Shown here in pieces: positions 44,413 through 53,664 of a stretch of DNA of 64,000 nt (positions within the stretch are counted from its first letter, which is position 1; each line of letters begins with the position of its first letter). The DNA comes from Caldicellulosiruptor kronotskyensis 2002. GTDB taxonomy: Bacteria; Bacillota; Thermoanaerobacteria; Caldicellulosiruptorales; Caldicellulosiruptoraceae. The notes below the pieces were generated by a model. That model worked only from the letters and a program-made list of their open reading frames with translations, searched no databases and had not been told where the DNA came from. Both the position numbers and the translations under genes were made by a program. The DNA is taken from the NCBI RefSeq assembly GCF_000166775.1, contig NC_014720.1, positions 1,792,501-1,856,500 of the forward strand, written 5' to 3'.

Positions 44413-45660
44413 TCAGCCTCTCAAATCAAATATGCGTTTTGTCTTTTTTTCGCTTCGAGGAAGTTCACCTACCCTGCACAAAATGACCTCAGGCGATACT
44501 CCTATCTTATTTTTAAACTCATGAGAGATTAACTCTTTCATCTCAGAAGTAAAATATTCATCTTTAACCTCAACCTTTAATGTAAGTTTATCCCTGTAAT
44601 CAATCCTCTCTATAATCACTTGATATTCACTTCCAACACCATCTACATCATTCAAAAATGTGTCTATCTGAGCAGGAAAGATATTAACACCTTTGACCTT
44701 TATCATGTCGTCAGTTCTACCAACAATCCTATCAATACGTGGATACTTAGAACCACAACTGCACTCACCTGGAATTTTTCGTGTGATGTCTCTTGTTCTG
44801 TATCTTATAAGAGGAGCACCTTCTTTTCTCAAAGTGGTAATAACAAGTTCACCAAACTCTCCATCAGGCACATTCTCTCCTGTTTGAGGGTCAATTATTT
44901 CAAAATACAGAAAATCATCAAAATAATGAAGGCCTGTATGTTTTTTGCAATCTATTGCAATTCCCGGTCCATAAATCTCTGTTAACCCATAAATATCAAA
45001 ACTTTCTATGCCCAGATACGCCTCAATAGTTTTTCGCTGTTTTTCTCCCCATCTTTCTGAACCAAATATCCCAATTCTTAAATGTATCTTGTCTTTTAAC
45101 CCTCTTTTAACTACCTCTTCAGCAAGCAAAAGCCCGTAAGATGAAGTCGCAATAATGACTGTTGACTTTAAATCCACCATCATCTGAAGCTGTTTTTCTG
45201 TATTTCCGGGCCCCATAGGAATTGTCATCGCACCCAAAAACTCAGCACCAAGCTGAAATCCAATACCTGCTGTCCAAAGGCCATATCCAGGAGTTATCTG
45301 GACTCTATCCAGCTCTGTTACACCTGCTAACTGATAACTCCTTTTCATCATTTCTTTCCAGTCATCAACATCTTTTTGAGTGTAAGGAATAATTACTGGC
45401 ATTCCAGTTGTTCCTGACGAAGAGTGAATCCTCACAACCTTTTTCTCATCAACAGCCATAAGCCCTAAGGGATAAGCATCTCTTAACTCTTCTTTTGTTG
45501 TAAATGGAAGTTTTTTGATATCATCTAAGTCCTGTATCTCACTAAGTTTTACCCCTGTTTCTTTGAATTTTTTTTGATAAAAAGGACTGTTTTTAAAGAC
45601 ATTTTCGAGCTGGCTCAAAAAAAGTTCACTTACATTTTCTCTCATCTCAACACTTTCCAT
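44413..45660 (-). CDS. paaK: Phenylacetate-CoA ligase family protein
   Basis: Adenylate-forming enzyme of 415 residues that activates aryl acids (phenylacetate, indoleacetate) to CoA thioesters. ATP-binding loop SSSGTTGMPV (about 79-88), YGLTEIYGPG (about 232-241), RYRTRDIT, and a C-terminal lid ending PRSEKKTKRIFDLRG with the catalytic lysine. It follows iorAB: the aryl-acyl-CoA made by indolepyruvate oxidoreductase can be used by the ligase in reverse to make ATP plus aryl acetate, as in archaeal amino-acid fermentation. That direction is inferred. Confidence 0.93.
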   Translation of the reverse strand: MESVEMRENVSELFLSQLENVFKNSPFYQKKFKETGVKLSEIQDLDDIKKLPFTTKEELRDAYPLGLMAVDEKKVVRIHSSSGTTGMPVIIPYTQKDVDDWKEMMKRSYQLAGVTELDRVQITPGYGLWTAGIGFQLGAEFLGAMTIPMGPGNTEKQLQMMVDLKSTVIIATSSYGLLLAEEVVKRGLKDKIHLRIGIFGSERWGEKQRKTIEAYLGIESFDIYGLTEIYGPGIAIDCKKHTGLHYFDDFLYFEIIDPQTGENVPDGEFGELVITTLRKEGAPLIRYRTRDITRKIPGECSCGSKYPRIDRIVGRTDDMIKVKGVNIFPAQIDTFLNDVDGVGSEYQVIIERIDYRDKLTLKVEVKDEYFTSEMKELISHEFKNKIGVSPEVILCRVGELPRSEKKTKRIFDLRG

Positions 45661-45716
45661 AATCTCTTCTCCTCTCTTCTTTTCTCTTCTTAATTTGATT
45701 GCTAATATATGAAATT

Positions 45717-46277
45717 TTAATATTTCTCATAAATTTTTTCAACAAGAATTTTATTCATTTCGTACATCTGGGGACTCAAAACCAGCTTTAAAGCTGTCAT
45801 AATTTCTTCTTTTGAAAAAGGGAAAATTTCTTTTTTACATATCAAAGTTAACATTGTAATATTTTCTGCTTTTGGCATATCCAATTCTAAAGCAATGTCA
45901 TATGCATTTAATATATAAAATTTTGAAATATTTGACTCAATGAGGTTGAGTATTTCTTGTTTTTTTAAATCTGAGTTTTTAGGTCTTACAAACTTATTAT
46001 TTAGAACAACTACAGAATCTTTATTAATTTTATTAACATTTCTTGCTGCTTCAGACATCTCAAGTCCTATTAGAATGTCAGCTTTACCATCTGGCACAAT
46101 TGGTCCAACTTCATCTCCTACTCTGATATAACTTACAACAGAACCGCCTCTTTGGCTCATTCCAATATTCTCAGCTGACTTTACATCAAAACCTCTGTTC
46201 ATGAAAAGTTGACAGATCACCCTTGAAAGAAGAATATTTCCCTGTCCACCTATTCCCGCTATTATAATATCATTCAT
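45717..46277 (-). CDS. iorB: Indolepyruvate:ferredoxin oxidoreductase, beta subunit
   Basis: 186 residues, gamma-type domain of 2-oxoacid oxidoreductases: IAGIGGQGNILLSRVI (5-20), MSQRGGSVVSYIRVGD (about 40-55) and LIGLEMSEAAR. Partner of IorA in oxidative decarboxylation of aryl-2-oxoacids to aryl-acyl-CoA with ferredoxin as acceptor. It overlaps iorA by 8 bases. Confidence 0.95.
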   Translation of the reverse strand: MNDIIIAGIGGQGNILLSRVICQLFMNRGFDVKSAENIGMSQRGGSVVSYIRVGDEVGPIVPDGKADILIGLEMSEAARNVNKINKDSVVVLNNKFVRPKNSDLKKQEILNLIESNISKFYILNAYDIALELDMPKAENITMLTLICKKEIFPFSKEEIMTALKLVLSPQMYEMNKILVEKIYEKY

Positions 46278-48066
46278 TTTCCATCACCTTTTCAATCGCA
46301 TAATAAGGACAAAAATTTTTGCAAAGCCCACAGCCTTTACACAAAACTGAATCTATGAAAATATTCCCATTTTCATCTTCATCTATTGCAGGGCAGCCTG
46401 TCACATTCAAGCATACCTTACATTTTAAACAGTTTTGATTTATTTTAAAGTAGCCTTCTCTTGATTTTAAGTTGGCACATTCTCTTCGAAAAACTATTAC
46501 CCCAAGTTGGTCGTTATTTAAAAATTCTCTTACTTTGTCTACATTTTGTGTAAAATCTGAATAAGGGTCAATCACTAAAACTTTTTCAACACCTATTCCT
46601 TTTACAATACTTTCAATACTCACCTTTCTTCCTTCTTCCCCATAAATCTTCTTTCCTGTTCCGGGATGAGGCTGAAATCCTGTCATACCAGTTGTCAGAT
46701 TGTCTAAAATGCATATGGTTATGTTGTGTCTATTGTAGTAGCTATTTACAAGTCCTGTAATGCCGCTGTGAAAAAAGGTTGAATCCCCTATAAAGGCAAT
46801 AACCTTTTTTGAACCATCTGTAATTTTAAGACCTTGTGCCATAGTAATACTTGCACCCATACAAAGACAAGTGTCTGTTGTTGAAATGGGTTTAGCAAAT
46901 CCAAGAGTGTAACAACCAATATCTCCTGTAAAGATTACATCCTGCCCTTTAGTTGCATATTTGACAATCAAAAAAGAATTTCTGTGAGGACATCCAGCAC
47001 AAAGTTGTGCTTGTCTTTTTGGAATTTGCAGAACATCCGTAAATGTATTTTTCATTAAGAATCGCTTGTCAGAAAGTACCTTGTAAAAAATGCCCTTTAC
47101 TTTGTCAACATCAAGTTCACCCGCAAATGGAACATAACCATTTCGTTTTCCATATGTTGAGATGATTCTACCATTCTCAAAAAGTAATAGTTTAACTTCT
47201 TCTTCCAAAACAGGGTCAAGCTCTTCGATGAATATTAGTATTTCTTTATCCTTTACAAATTCCAATATAAGTTCTTCATCTAAAGGATGGGCAACTGTAA
47301 TCTTTAAGATTGAAAACAAATCCTCAAAACCCTTTATAGCTTCTTTCACGTAAAAATATGATACTCCACCCGTTACAATTCCTATTTTCCCTTTACCTTC
47401 AACTTTGTTGTAAACAGAAAGTTCTTTTTTCATGTCCTGAAGCTTTTGTTCAAGTTCCATATGTTTTTTGTACGAAAGAGCTGGTAAAATAACCCACTCC
47501 GGCTTTTTTCTGAATCCTTTAATCTTCCTCTTTTCTCTTTTTAATTCAAACTCAACTGACTGATTGGAATGACAAACTCTTGTTGTCATTCGAAAAAGCA
47601 CAGGCAGCTTGTATTTTTCTGAAATCTCAAAAGCAGGTTTTATGAGTTCAAATGCCTCTTTTGGAGAAGAAGGGTCAAAAACTGGCAGGTTGCAAAACCT
47701 TGCAAAGTTTCGAGTGTCTTGCTCTGTCTGAGAGGAATGAGGTCCAGGGTCATCCGCCACAAACACTATAAGTCCGCCTTCTACACCTACAACCGAAAGT
47801 GATAAAAGAGGGTCTGCTGCAACGTTCAAACCAACTTGTTTCATCGCAGCCACAGTTCTTGCACCTGCAAGGCTTGCACCTGCTGCTACCTCAAGTGCTA
47901 CTTTTTCGTTTGTCGACCATTCTACATAAAAATCATCATCTTGAAAGTCTTTCAACGTCTCTATGACCTCTGTTGAAGGCGTACCTGGATATCCAACAGC
48001 AACATTTACGCCATTGATAAAAAGAGAATATGCTACAGCTTCGTTGCCCATTAAGACTTTTTTCAT
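46270..48066 (-). CDS. iorA: Indolepyruvate:ferredoxin oxidoreductase, alpha subunit
   Basis: 598 residues from ATG 48066-48064 (GAGGAG seven bases upstream). N-terminal pyrimidine-binding domain (GNEAVAYS, GYPGTPSTEV, QVGLNVAADP), a central domain, a TPP-binding domain (GDIGCYTLG, GDSTFFHSG, DNLTTGMTG) and a C-terminal ferredoxin module with CLKCKVC...GCPA and CKGCGLCKNFCP for two [4Fe-4S] clusters. Oxidises transaminated aromatic amino acids (indolepyruvate, phenylpyruvate). Operon iorA-iorB-paaK. Confidence 0.96.
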   Translation of the reverse strand: MKKVLMGNEAVAYSLFINGVNVAVGYPGTPSTEVIETLKDFQDDDFYVEWSTNEKVALEVAAGASLAGARTVAAMKQVGLNVAADPLLSLSVVGVEGGLIVFVADDPGPHSSQTEQDTRNFARFCNLPVFDPSSPKEAFELIKPAFEISEKYKLPVLFRMTTRVCHSNQSVEFELKREKRKIKGFRKKPEWVILPALSYKKHMELEQKLQDMKKELSVYNKVEGKGKIGIVTGGVSYFYVKEAIKGFEDLFSILKITVAHPLDEELILEFVKDKEILIFIEELDPVLEEEVKLLLFENGRIISTYGKRNGYVPFAGELDVDKVKGIFYKVLSDKRFLMKNTFTDVLQIPKRQAQLCAGCPHRNSFLIVKYATKGQDVIFTGDIGCYTLGFAKPISTTDTCLCMGASITMAQGLKITDGSKKVIAFIGDSTFFHSGITGLVNSYYNRHNITICILDNLTTGMTGFQPHPGTGKKIYGEEGRKVSIESIVKGIGVEKVLVIDPYSDFTQNVDKVREFLNNDQLGVIVFRRECANLKSREGYFKINQNCLKCKVCLNVTGCPAIDEDENGNIFIDSVLCKGCGLCKNFCPYYAIEKVMENE

Positions 48067-48113
48067 AGTTTTACTCCTCACCCTTTCTACTACATAAAGC
48101 TGACTTGTAGTTT

Positions 48114-48119
48114 ATTATA
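48114..48119 (-). promoter_or_regulatory. Possible -10 element of the ior operon
   Basis: On the minus strand TATAAT (48119-48114), 48 bases before the iorA start; the expected -35 position reads TTTTAA, a poor match. No T-box or other leader is visible. Confidence 0.4.
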
Positions 48120-48215
48120 CAGTAATTTTGTTTGATTTAAAATCATTTTTAAGATTAAAACTATATTCATTTGTAAAAAATACTAAGTAGAATATTTTAT
48201 TCAAAGGTGAAAACG

Positions 48216-48587
48216 ATGAAAGATGACCTTCATATAAACAAACGCAGATTTGATCATTTTAAAAACCTTGTTGAAAATTATACCAGAACAAAACGTCATC
48301 TTGAAGAGTATGGTGAGATTTTGCCATATGAAAAGATTCAACAGGTTATTCAAAAGCAAAGGCGAAGAGAAGAACAAATAGAAAATATACAGAAAGCCAT
48401 ATTAAACGAACACGATAGGGAAGATGAAGTCAGAAATTTAGTTAAAAACTATCTCTATACAGAAGGATATTTGAAACATTATAAAGATAAGTTACCAAAA
48501 CAAATTGTGAATAACATGCTTAGAAAGCAGACATTTAGAAAAATTCAACTGGAAAATTTAATAAAAAAGGTTGATGATGAAAAGTAA
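48216..48587 (+). CDS. Small helical protein with an internal duplication
   Basis: 123 residues from ATG 48216 (AAAGGTG six bases upstream), nearly all helix-forming, no Cys or Trp, rich in Lys, Glu, Arg and Gln. Residues 16-62 and 73-119 align without gaps: both begin NLV-N-Y, share Y-x-x-x-L-P and end QxEN; I count 17 identities in 47. It is thus two copies of a 57-residue helical hairpin. No family recognised; it resembles small spore or coiled-coil proteins only in composition. It lies 66 bases before spoVT on the same strand. Confidence 0.78.
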   Translation: MKDDLHINKRRFDHFKNLVENYTRTKRHLEEYGEILPYEKIQQVIQKQRRREEQIENIQKAILNEHDREDEVRNLVKNYLYTEGYLKHYKDKLPKQIVNNMLRKQTFRKIQLENLIKKVDDEK

Positions 48588-48653
48588 AGAATAAGGCTGC
48601 AAAAAATTATCAAAACTAATTATAGAAATATTTAAAAAAGGAGCTGAAATAAA

Positions 48654-49205
48654 ATGAAGGCAACAGGGATTGTAAGAAGAATTGATGATTTGGGAAGAGT
48701 TGTAATCCCGAAAGAAATAAGAAGGACTCTTAAAATCAGAGAAGGTGACCCGCTTGAAATATATACCGATAACGAAGGTGAGGTAATCTTAAGGAAATAT
48801 TCACCGATAGGCGAAATGGGAGCATTTGCCAAAGAATATGCTGAAACTCTTTATCAGGTAAGTGGACATATCATAATTATCACTGATAGAGATAGAGTAA
48901 TTGCTGTTGCAGGTGCTTCTAAAAAGGATTATATGGATAAGCCTTTGAGCCAAGAACTGGAAAGGGTTATGGAAGAAAATTCTATTGTTGTTGTGAAATC
49001 TGAAAATGACATGAGCAGCATACCGATTGTCGAAGGTGACACAACAAGATATACTGCTCAGATAGTAAGTCCTATACTTTCCGAAGGAAGTGTAATCGGT
49101 AGCGTGATTATGTGTTCAACACAATCCAATGTTGTTATGGGTGACTCAGAGTACAAGCTTGTTCAAGCTGCAACATCTTTTTTCGGAAAACAGCTTGAAC
49201 AGTAG
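48654..49205 (+). CDS. spoVT: Stage V sporulation protein T
   Basis: Transcriptional regulator of 183 residues: N-terminal AbrB-type DNA-binding domain (MKATGIVRRIDDLGRVVIPK through EIYTDNEGEVILRKY, 1-50), then a GAF-like domain (about 55-180). In Bacillus it is made in the forespore under sigma-G and tunes spore coat and germination genes. The AAAGGAG site precedes the ATG. A strong terminator follows. Confidence 0.95.
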   Translation: MKATGIVRRIDDLGRVVIPKEIRRTLKIREGDPLEIYTDNEGEVILRKYSPIGEMGAFAKEYAETLYQVSGHIIIITDRDRVIAVAGASKKDYMDKPLSQELERVMEENSIVVVKSENDMSSIPIVEGDTTRYTAQIVSPILSEGSVIGSVIMCSTQSNVVMGDSEYKLVQAATSFFGKQLEQ

Positions 49206-49231
49206 TTGTTTTTAACAAAATTTTAAGGTTA

Positions 49232-49263
49232 AACTGTAGGTTTTTAAACCTACAGTTTTTTTT
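49232..49263 (+). terminator. Terminator of spoVT
   Basis: AACTGTAGGTTT (49232-49243) and AAACCTACAGTT (49246-49257) form a tight hairpin followed by a run of T to 49263. Confidence 0.92.
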
Positions 49264-49347
49264 AATGAAATATTCAAGTATAATAATCTGTGTAAAAAAA
49301 ATTAATTTACTACAACGTAAACAATGCAACATGTTGGGGGTCATTAG

Positions 49348-50688
49348 ATGTTCAAATTAAACGCAGACTTGACATCAGACAATTCACTGCGCAAAAGTCT
49401 CAATTTTGTAATACTTGGCATCACATTTGGCATAGTTTTTTTCAATGTAACAACAGGGTCTCCAGTTGCAGGATTTGCAAAGGCTATAGGATTTGGCGAT
49501 CTGATGTATGGTGTGATGCTTGCACTGCCAGTGCTTGGTGGTGTAGCGCAAGTTTTTGCATCTTATTTTCTTGAAAAGTCAAAAAAAAGAAAGTTTATAT
49601 TTTTAATAAGCGGATTTATTCACAGACTACCATGGGCATTAATTGCCATTTTGCCACTGATTTTAGGAAAAGGCTCGTATATTTTGTTATTCTTTCTGGT
49701 ACTATTGATGACAATATCTTCAATATCTAATTCGTTTACAAATGTTTCTTTCTGGTCATGGATTAATGACTTGGTTCCAATGCACATAAGAGGTAGGTTC
49801 TTTTCCAGAAGAGCAACAATCTCTACCATAGTTGGAATGATCAGCGGACTTGCTATTGGTAAATTTCTGGACATTTATAATAACCTTTTAGGATTTTCTA
49901 TAGTTTTTGTGTTTGCTGCTATAATGGGAATGCTTGATATTGCTTGTTTTTTCTTTGTAAAAGATATTCCTATGAAGGTCCAAAATCAACAAACCGATCT
50001 GAAAAATATGTTTGTTTCAACACTTAAAAATAATCATTTTAAAAAATTTATGGTCTTTTTTATCATTTGGAATTTTGGACTTAGCATTGCAGGTCCGTAC
50101 TTTAATATGTATATGATAAAAAACCTCAAAATGAGTTATTTTGATATAATTCTCCTGACCCAGATTGTAAGCAACATTGTAACCATACTCACATTACCAT
50201 ACATAGGAAAAGTGGTAGATAAAATAGGTAACAGACCCATGCTCCTTTTTGCAGCAAGTATTTTGTCGTTCTTGCCTATTGTATGGTGCTTTACTAATGA
50301 AAACAATTACAAGTATTTAGTAGCTATAATAAGTATTTTTGCAGGACTGTTGTGGCCTATAATTGATATGAGTAACAATAATTTAATCCTAAAACTATCT
50401 GATCAAACCCAAACATCTATGTATGTTGGTGTTATAAACATGTTCAATGCAATATTTGGATCGGCTATTCCAATTATACTTGGAGGCTATCTTATAGAAG
50501 ATATCGCACCTTATGTTGTTACCTTTTTTAAAAATTATATGCATTTGGATATAGCTACATATCATGTTGCATTCTTTGTATCAGGCTTTTTGAGATTTTT
50601 ATCTGTGATTTATCTTAAAAAGAACGTAAAGGAACCTGGTGCAAAGAGTCTCAAAAATGTTATTAAGAGTAAAATAAAAAAATCATAA
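49348..50688 (+). CDS. MFS transporter, 12 membrane segments
   Basis: 446-residue membrane carrier with about 12 hydrophobic segments. VPMHIRGRFFSRRATI near residue 146 is the loop motif; VDKIGNRP near 293 repeats the pattern in the second half. Substrate unknown. It is of the same general type as the protein at 288-1559. TTGGGGGT precedes the ATG. A terminator lies 17 bases after the stop codon. Confidence 0.85.
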   Translation: MFKLNADLTSDNSLRKSLNFVILGITFGIVFFNVTTGSPVAGFAKAIGFGDLMYGVMLALPVLGGVAQVFASYFLEKSKKRKFIFLISGFIHRLPWALIAILPLILGKGSYILLFFLVLLMTISSISNSFTNVSFWSWINDLVPMHIRGRFFSRRATISTIVGMISGLAIGKFLDIYNNLLGFSIVFVFAAIMGMLDIACFFFVKDIPMKVQNQQTDLKNMFVSTLKNNHFKKFMVFFIIWNFGLSIAGPYFNMYMIKNLKMSYFDIILLTQIVSNIVTILTLPYIGKVVDKIGNRPMLLFAASILSFLPIVWCFTNENNYKYLVAIISIFAGLLWPIIDMSNNNLILKLSDQTQTSMYVGVINMFNAIFGSAIPIILGGYLIEDIAPYVVTFFKNYMHLDIATYHVAFFVSGFLRFLSVIYLKKNVKEPGAKSLKNVIKSKIKKS

Positions 50689-50704
50689 AACGTACAAAAT
50701 GCAT

Positions 50705-50741
50705 AAATGCCCAAAGCAAAATGAAGCTTTGGGCATTTTTT
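50705..50741. terminator. Terminator between the MFS gene and rnpB (convergent)
   Basis: AAATGCCCAAAGC (50705-50717) pairs with GCTTTGGGCATTT (50726-50738), followed on the plus strand by TTTTTT. The minus-strand flank is also T-rich, so it can stop both transcripts. Confidence 0.88.
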
Positions 50742-50760
50742 GAATTATCTATTTTTGATG

Positions 50761-51113
50761 TGCGACCAGGTCTGTAAGCCGAGTTCTGTCGAGAACGGCT
50801 ATTTCTCTTTGGGTCTGATGTTGCCATCAGACCTCTTGCGACCAACCCGGGAACGCAGCGGGCCACTGCATTGTTCCCCTATTTGGTCTTGCTCCGGGTG
50901 GGGTTTGCACAGCCAGTCAGTCGCCTGACTGCTGGTGAGCTCTTACCTCACCTTTTCACCCTTACCATCCATGAAAAAATGGATGGCGGTTCTTTTCTGT
51001 TGCACTTTCCTTGGAGTCGCCTCCACTGGGTGTTACCCAGCACCCTGCCCTGTGGAGCTCGGACTTTCCTCACAAGGGAAACTACCCTTGCGCAGCCGTT
51101 CGACCTGCTCGCA
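50761..51113 (-). ncRNA. rnpB: RNase P RNA (M1-type)
   Basis: Catalytic RNA that trims tRNA 5' ends. On the minus strand it opens TGCGAGCAGGTC and closes GACCTGGTCGCA, which pair as P1 with one mismatch. The universal core GAGGAAAGTCCGAGCTCC follows the 5' part, and ACAGAACTCGGCTTACAG near the 3' end completes P4. About 353 bases. The start is fixed by a promoter whose -10 box ends seven bases upstream. On the plus strand several apparent reading frames exist; they are antisense to this RNA and not genes. Confidence 0.95.
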
Positions 51114-51119
51114 TATTCT

Positions 51120-51147
51120 ATTATAAATTTTATTTAAATTATGTCAA
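51120..51147 (-). promoter_or_regulatory. Promoter of rnpB
   Basis: On the minus strand, perfect -35 TTGACA (51147-51142), 16 bases, perfect -10 TATAAT (51125-51120). The predicted start near 51113 matches the first base of P1. It begins 4 bases after the ispA stop codon. Confidence 0.88.
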
Positions 51148-51150
51148 CTG

Positions 51151-52050
51151 CTACTTTTCTCTGTTTATCAAATAATTGGTAAGCTCTATAAGAAGTTCTG
51201 AATTGTCATACTTTTTTATCACATCTATGGCTTTCTGAGAATAATGTTCAACAAGCTGTTGTGCTTTTTCCAAACCATAAAAGGTTACAAAGGTATTCTT
51301 CTTTTCTTTTATATCCTTTCCTATGCTCTTGCCCACTTTTTTACTGTCACCAATAACATCCAAAACATCATCTCTTATTTGAAAGGCAAGACCAAGATTT
51401 TTCCCGTATTCCTCCAAATCAAATACAACATCATCTTCTGCGCCTGCTACAAGAGCTCCGCACACACAGGAGGCTTGAATCAATCTTGAGGTTTTCTTCA
51501 AGTGCATCTCAAACAAAAGTTCTTCACTTTTAATATCCTGTCCAGAGTTTGTTATATCAATAACCTGACCACCTATCATACCTTCCACACCAGATGCCCA
51601 GAAAAGGTATTTAGCTGCTTTTACTAAATTTTTATCACAGCCATAACGCAATATCCAGTCCATGCAAACTTCTGCTGCTAAATTTAAAAGTGCATCTCCT
51701 GCTAAAATAGCTATTGCTTCTCCAAACACAACATGATTTGTCGGTTTTCCTCTGCGCAAAATATCATTGTCCATCGCCGGCAAGTCGTCGTGAATAAGAG
51801 AATAAGTGTGAATAAGTTCTATTGCAGATGCAATATCCAGAACCTTTTGATTTATTTCCTGGTCCTTTGAAAGCATTTGATATGAAAGCAAACACAGCAA
51901 AGGTCTTAGCCTTTTTCCCCCTGCAAAAACGCTGTATCGCATAGCCTGATATATTATTTCTGGAGACCTTTCTTTTAAAATTTTTTCTAAATGCTCTTCT
52001 ATTTTCTTCTGTGAAAGGTTTATATATTCTTCTAATTCCCTGCTTATCAT
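51151..52050 (-). CDS. ispA: Polyprenyl diphosphate synthase (IspA-type)
   Basis: Prenyltransferase of 299 residues that condenses IPP with allylic diphosphates. The first aspartate-rich motif is DDLPAMDND (about 88-96), followed by LRRGKPTNH; the second is FQIRDDVLDV (about 226-235). The product is probably farnesyl or geranylgeranyl diphosphate; chain length is not certain. It overlaps xseB by 4 bases. Confidence 0.94.
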   Translation of the reverse strand: MISRELEEYINLSQKKIEEHLEKILKERSPEIIYQAMRYSVFAGGKRLRPLLCLLSYQMLSKDQEINQKVLDIASAIELIHTYSLIHDDLPAMDNDILRRGKPTNHVVFGEAIAILAGDALLNLAAEVCMDWILRYGCDKNLVKAAKYLFWASGVEGMIGGQVIDITNSGQDIKSEELLFEMHLKKTSRLIQASCVCGALVAGAEDDVVFDLEEYGKNLGLAFQIRDDVLDVIGDSKKVGKSIGKDIKEKKNTFVTFYGLEKAQQLVEHYSQKAIDVIKKYDNSELLIELTNYLINREK

Positions 52051-52307
52051 TCTTTCTGCCCTAAGCCTCCATAAATATCATTGGTAATGTCATCTTGAAT
52101 GTATTCTCCATTTAGTTTTTCAATTAACACTACTCTCTTTTCAACGCTACGAAGTATATCATTACAAATTTTTGTAAGCCTAATCCCCTCTTCGTAAAGC
52201 TCTATAGCCTCTTCAAGAGAAAGATTACCATCTTCCAAACTCTTTACAATCTCCTCTAATCTTTTCATCGCATCTTCAAATTTTATATCTTTTTGCACTT
52301 CACACAT
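52047..52307 (-). CDS. xseB: Exodeoxyribonuclease VII small subunit
   Basis: 86 residues with FEDAMKRLEEIVKSLEDGNL and LEEAIELYEEGIRL, the family repeat. Forms a complex with XseA. ATG 52307-52305 (AGGAG nine bases upstream) or GTG one codon earlier; either overlaps the xseA end. Confidence 0.93.
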   Translation of the reverse strand: MCEVQKDIKFEDAMKRLEEIVKSLEDGNLSLEEAIELYEEGIRLTKICNDILRSVEKRVVLIEKLNGEYIQDDITNDIYGGLGQKE

Positions 52308-53664
52308 CACTTTCAGCTCCTTTTTGCTTGAAAAACACCTTAGATTTTATTATACCATCTGAAAGCTGAGTAACTATCTCATCTCCATTACTTACCTGCG
52401 AAATGGAAGTCAAAATCTTAGAATTATGTAATGTTATAGAATACCCCCTCTTTAAAACATTAAGAGGATTTAGAGCAATTAATTTTTCCAGATTTACCTT
52501 ATATACAAACTCTTTTTGCTGAAAAATTTTCTTGAAAGCTTCCCCAAGCCTTTTCCTACATATATCAAAATTTGTTCTCGCAATCGAAAGCCTTGATTCA
52601 GGATTCAAATCAGCCAATCTTTTTTCAAAATTCTTCAAATTCTTATGAGCTTCATGAAGCTTTTTACTGATTGCAAAAGAAAGTTTGTGGCTATACAAAT
52701 CAATATCTTGTGCACATTTTGCAATGGTATTTGATGGCGAATTTTGGTATAATTTGTATTGAAGTATTCCTACTTTCTCTTTGACATTATTAAATTTCTT
52801 TTCAATTGCACTTTTAATTCTCTTTTGATATTCAATCAGTTTCTCCAGTGCTTGTTTCTGAAAACTCACCACCATTTCGCCGGCATTTGTAGGAGTTATA
52901 GCCCTCATATCTGCAACAAAGTCACTTAAAACATAGTCCCTCTCATGCCCTACCGCTGATATAATAGGAATTTTAGATTCAAATATCTTTCTTACTACCA
53001 TCTCACTGTTGAACGCCATTAAATCTTCAAATGCACCACCACCACGTCCAACAATAATAACCTCCACAGGCTCCTCGGTGTTAAAATATTCTATTCCTTC
53101 GCAAATCTCATATGGAGCGTTCTGTCCCTGAACTGAACAGCTGTAAATATATACCTGAATGTTTTCAAATCGGGTATAAATTGTATTAAGAATGTCTCTT
53201 ATTGCTGCGCCATTTTTTGAAGTAACTATTCCCACTTTTTTAGGATAACGTGGAATTTCTTTTTTGTATTTTGAATCAAAGAGCCCTTCCTGTCTTAGCT
53301 TTTCTTCTAATTGCTTTAATTTTACAAACAGCTCTCCAAGACCTATATCAGTAATTTCGCTTACCTTTAGCTCAATTATCCCTTCTTTTTCATAAAAAAT
53401 GACATTCCCCTTTACAAGCACTTTTGAGCCATGCTTTATCTCAACATTTTTGTCAAACCAAAAAAATACACACTTTATTTTTGCATCATATTCTAAATCT
53501 TTCAGTTCAAAATAAAGATGGTCACCTGAAACTGAAGGTCTTATAACTTCACCTTTTAGGTATATGTTCTTCAAAAGAACATCCATTTCAACTTTCTTTT
53601 TTAAATAGCTTGTAAGTTCATAAACACTCCATTCTTTCTTGGAAACTATATTGTTTATCATCAT
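52300..53664 (-). CDS. xseA: Exodeoxyribonuclease VII large subunit
   Basis: 454 residues: N-terminal OB-fold (about 10-105, LKGEVIRPSVSGDHLYFELKD region) and the catalytic exonuclease domain with GIVTSKNGAAIRDIL, VGRGGGAFEDLMAFN and SAVGHERDYVLSDFVAD. Degrades single-stranded DNA to oligonucleotides. It overlaps nusB by 4 bases. Confidence 0.95.
   Translation of the reverse strand: MMINNIVSKKEWSVYELTSYLKKKVEMDVLLKNIYLKGEVIRPSVSGDHLYFELKDLEYDAKIKCVFFWFDKNVEIKHGSKVLVKGNVIFYEKEGIIELKVSEITDIGLGELFVKLKQLEEKLRQEGLFDSKYKKEIPRYPKKVGIVTSKNGAAIRDILNTIYTRFENIQVYIYSCSVQGQNAPYEICEGIEYFNTEEPVEVIIVGRGGGAFEDLMAFNSEMVVRKIFESKIPIISAVGHERDYVLSDFVADMRAITPTNAGEMVVSFQKQALEKLIEYQKRIKSAIEKKFNNVKEKVGILQYKLYQNSPSNTIAKCAQDIDLYSHKLSFAISKKLHEAHKNLKNFEKRLADLNPESRLSIARTNFDICRKRLGEAFKKIFQQKEFVYKVNLEKLIALNPLNVLKRGYSITLHNSKILTSISQVSNGDEIVTQLSDGIIKSKVFFKQKGAESDV

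Noticed and set aside
50740-51137. Several plus-strand reading frames
   Set aside because: They are antisense to the RNase P RNA; their peptides have no family features.
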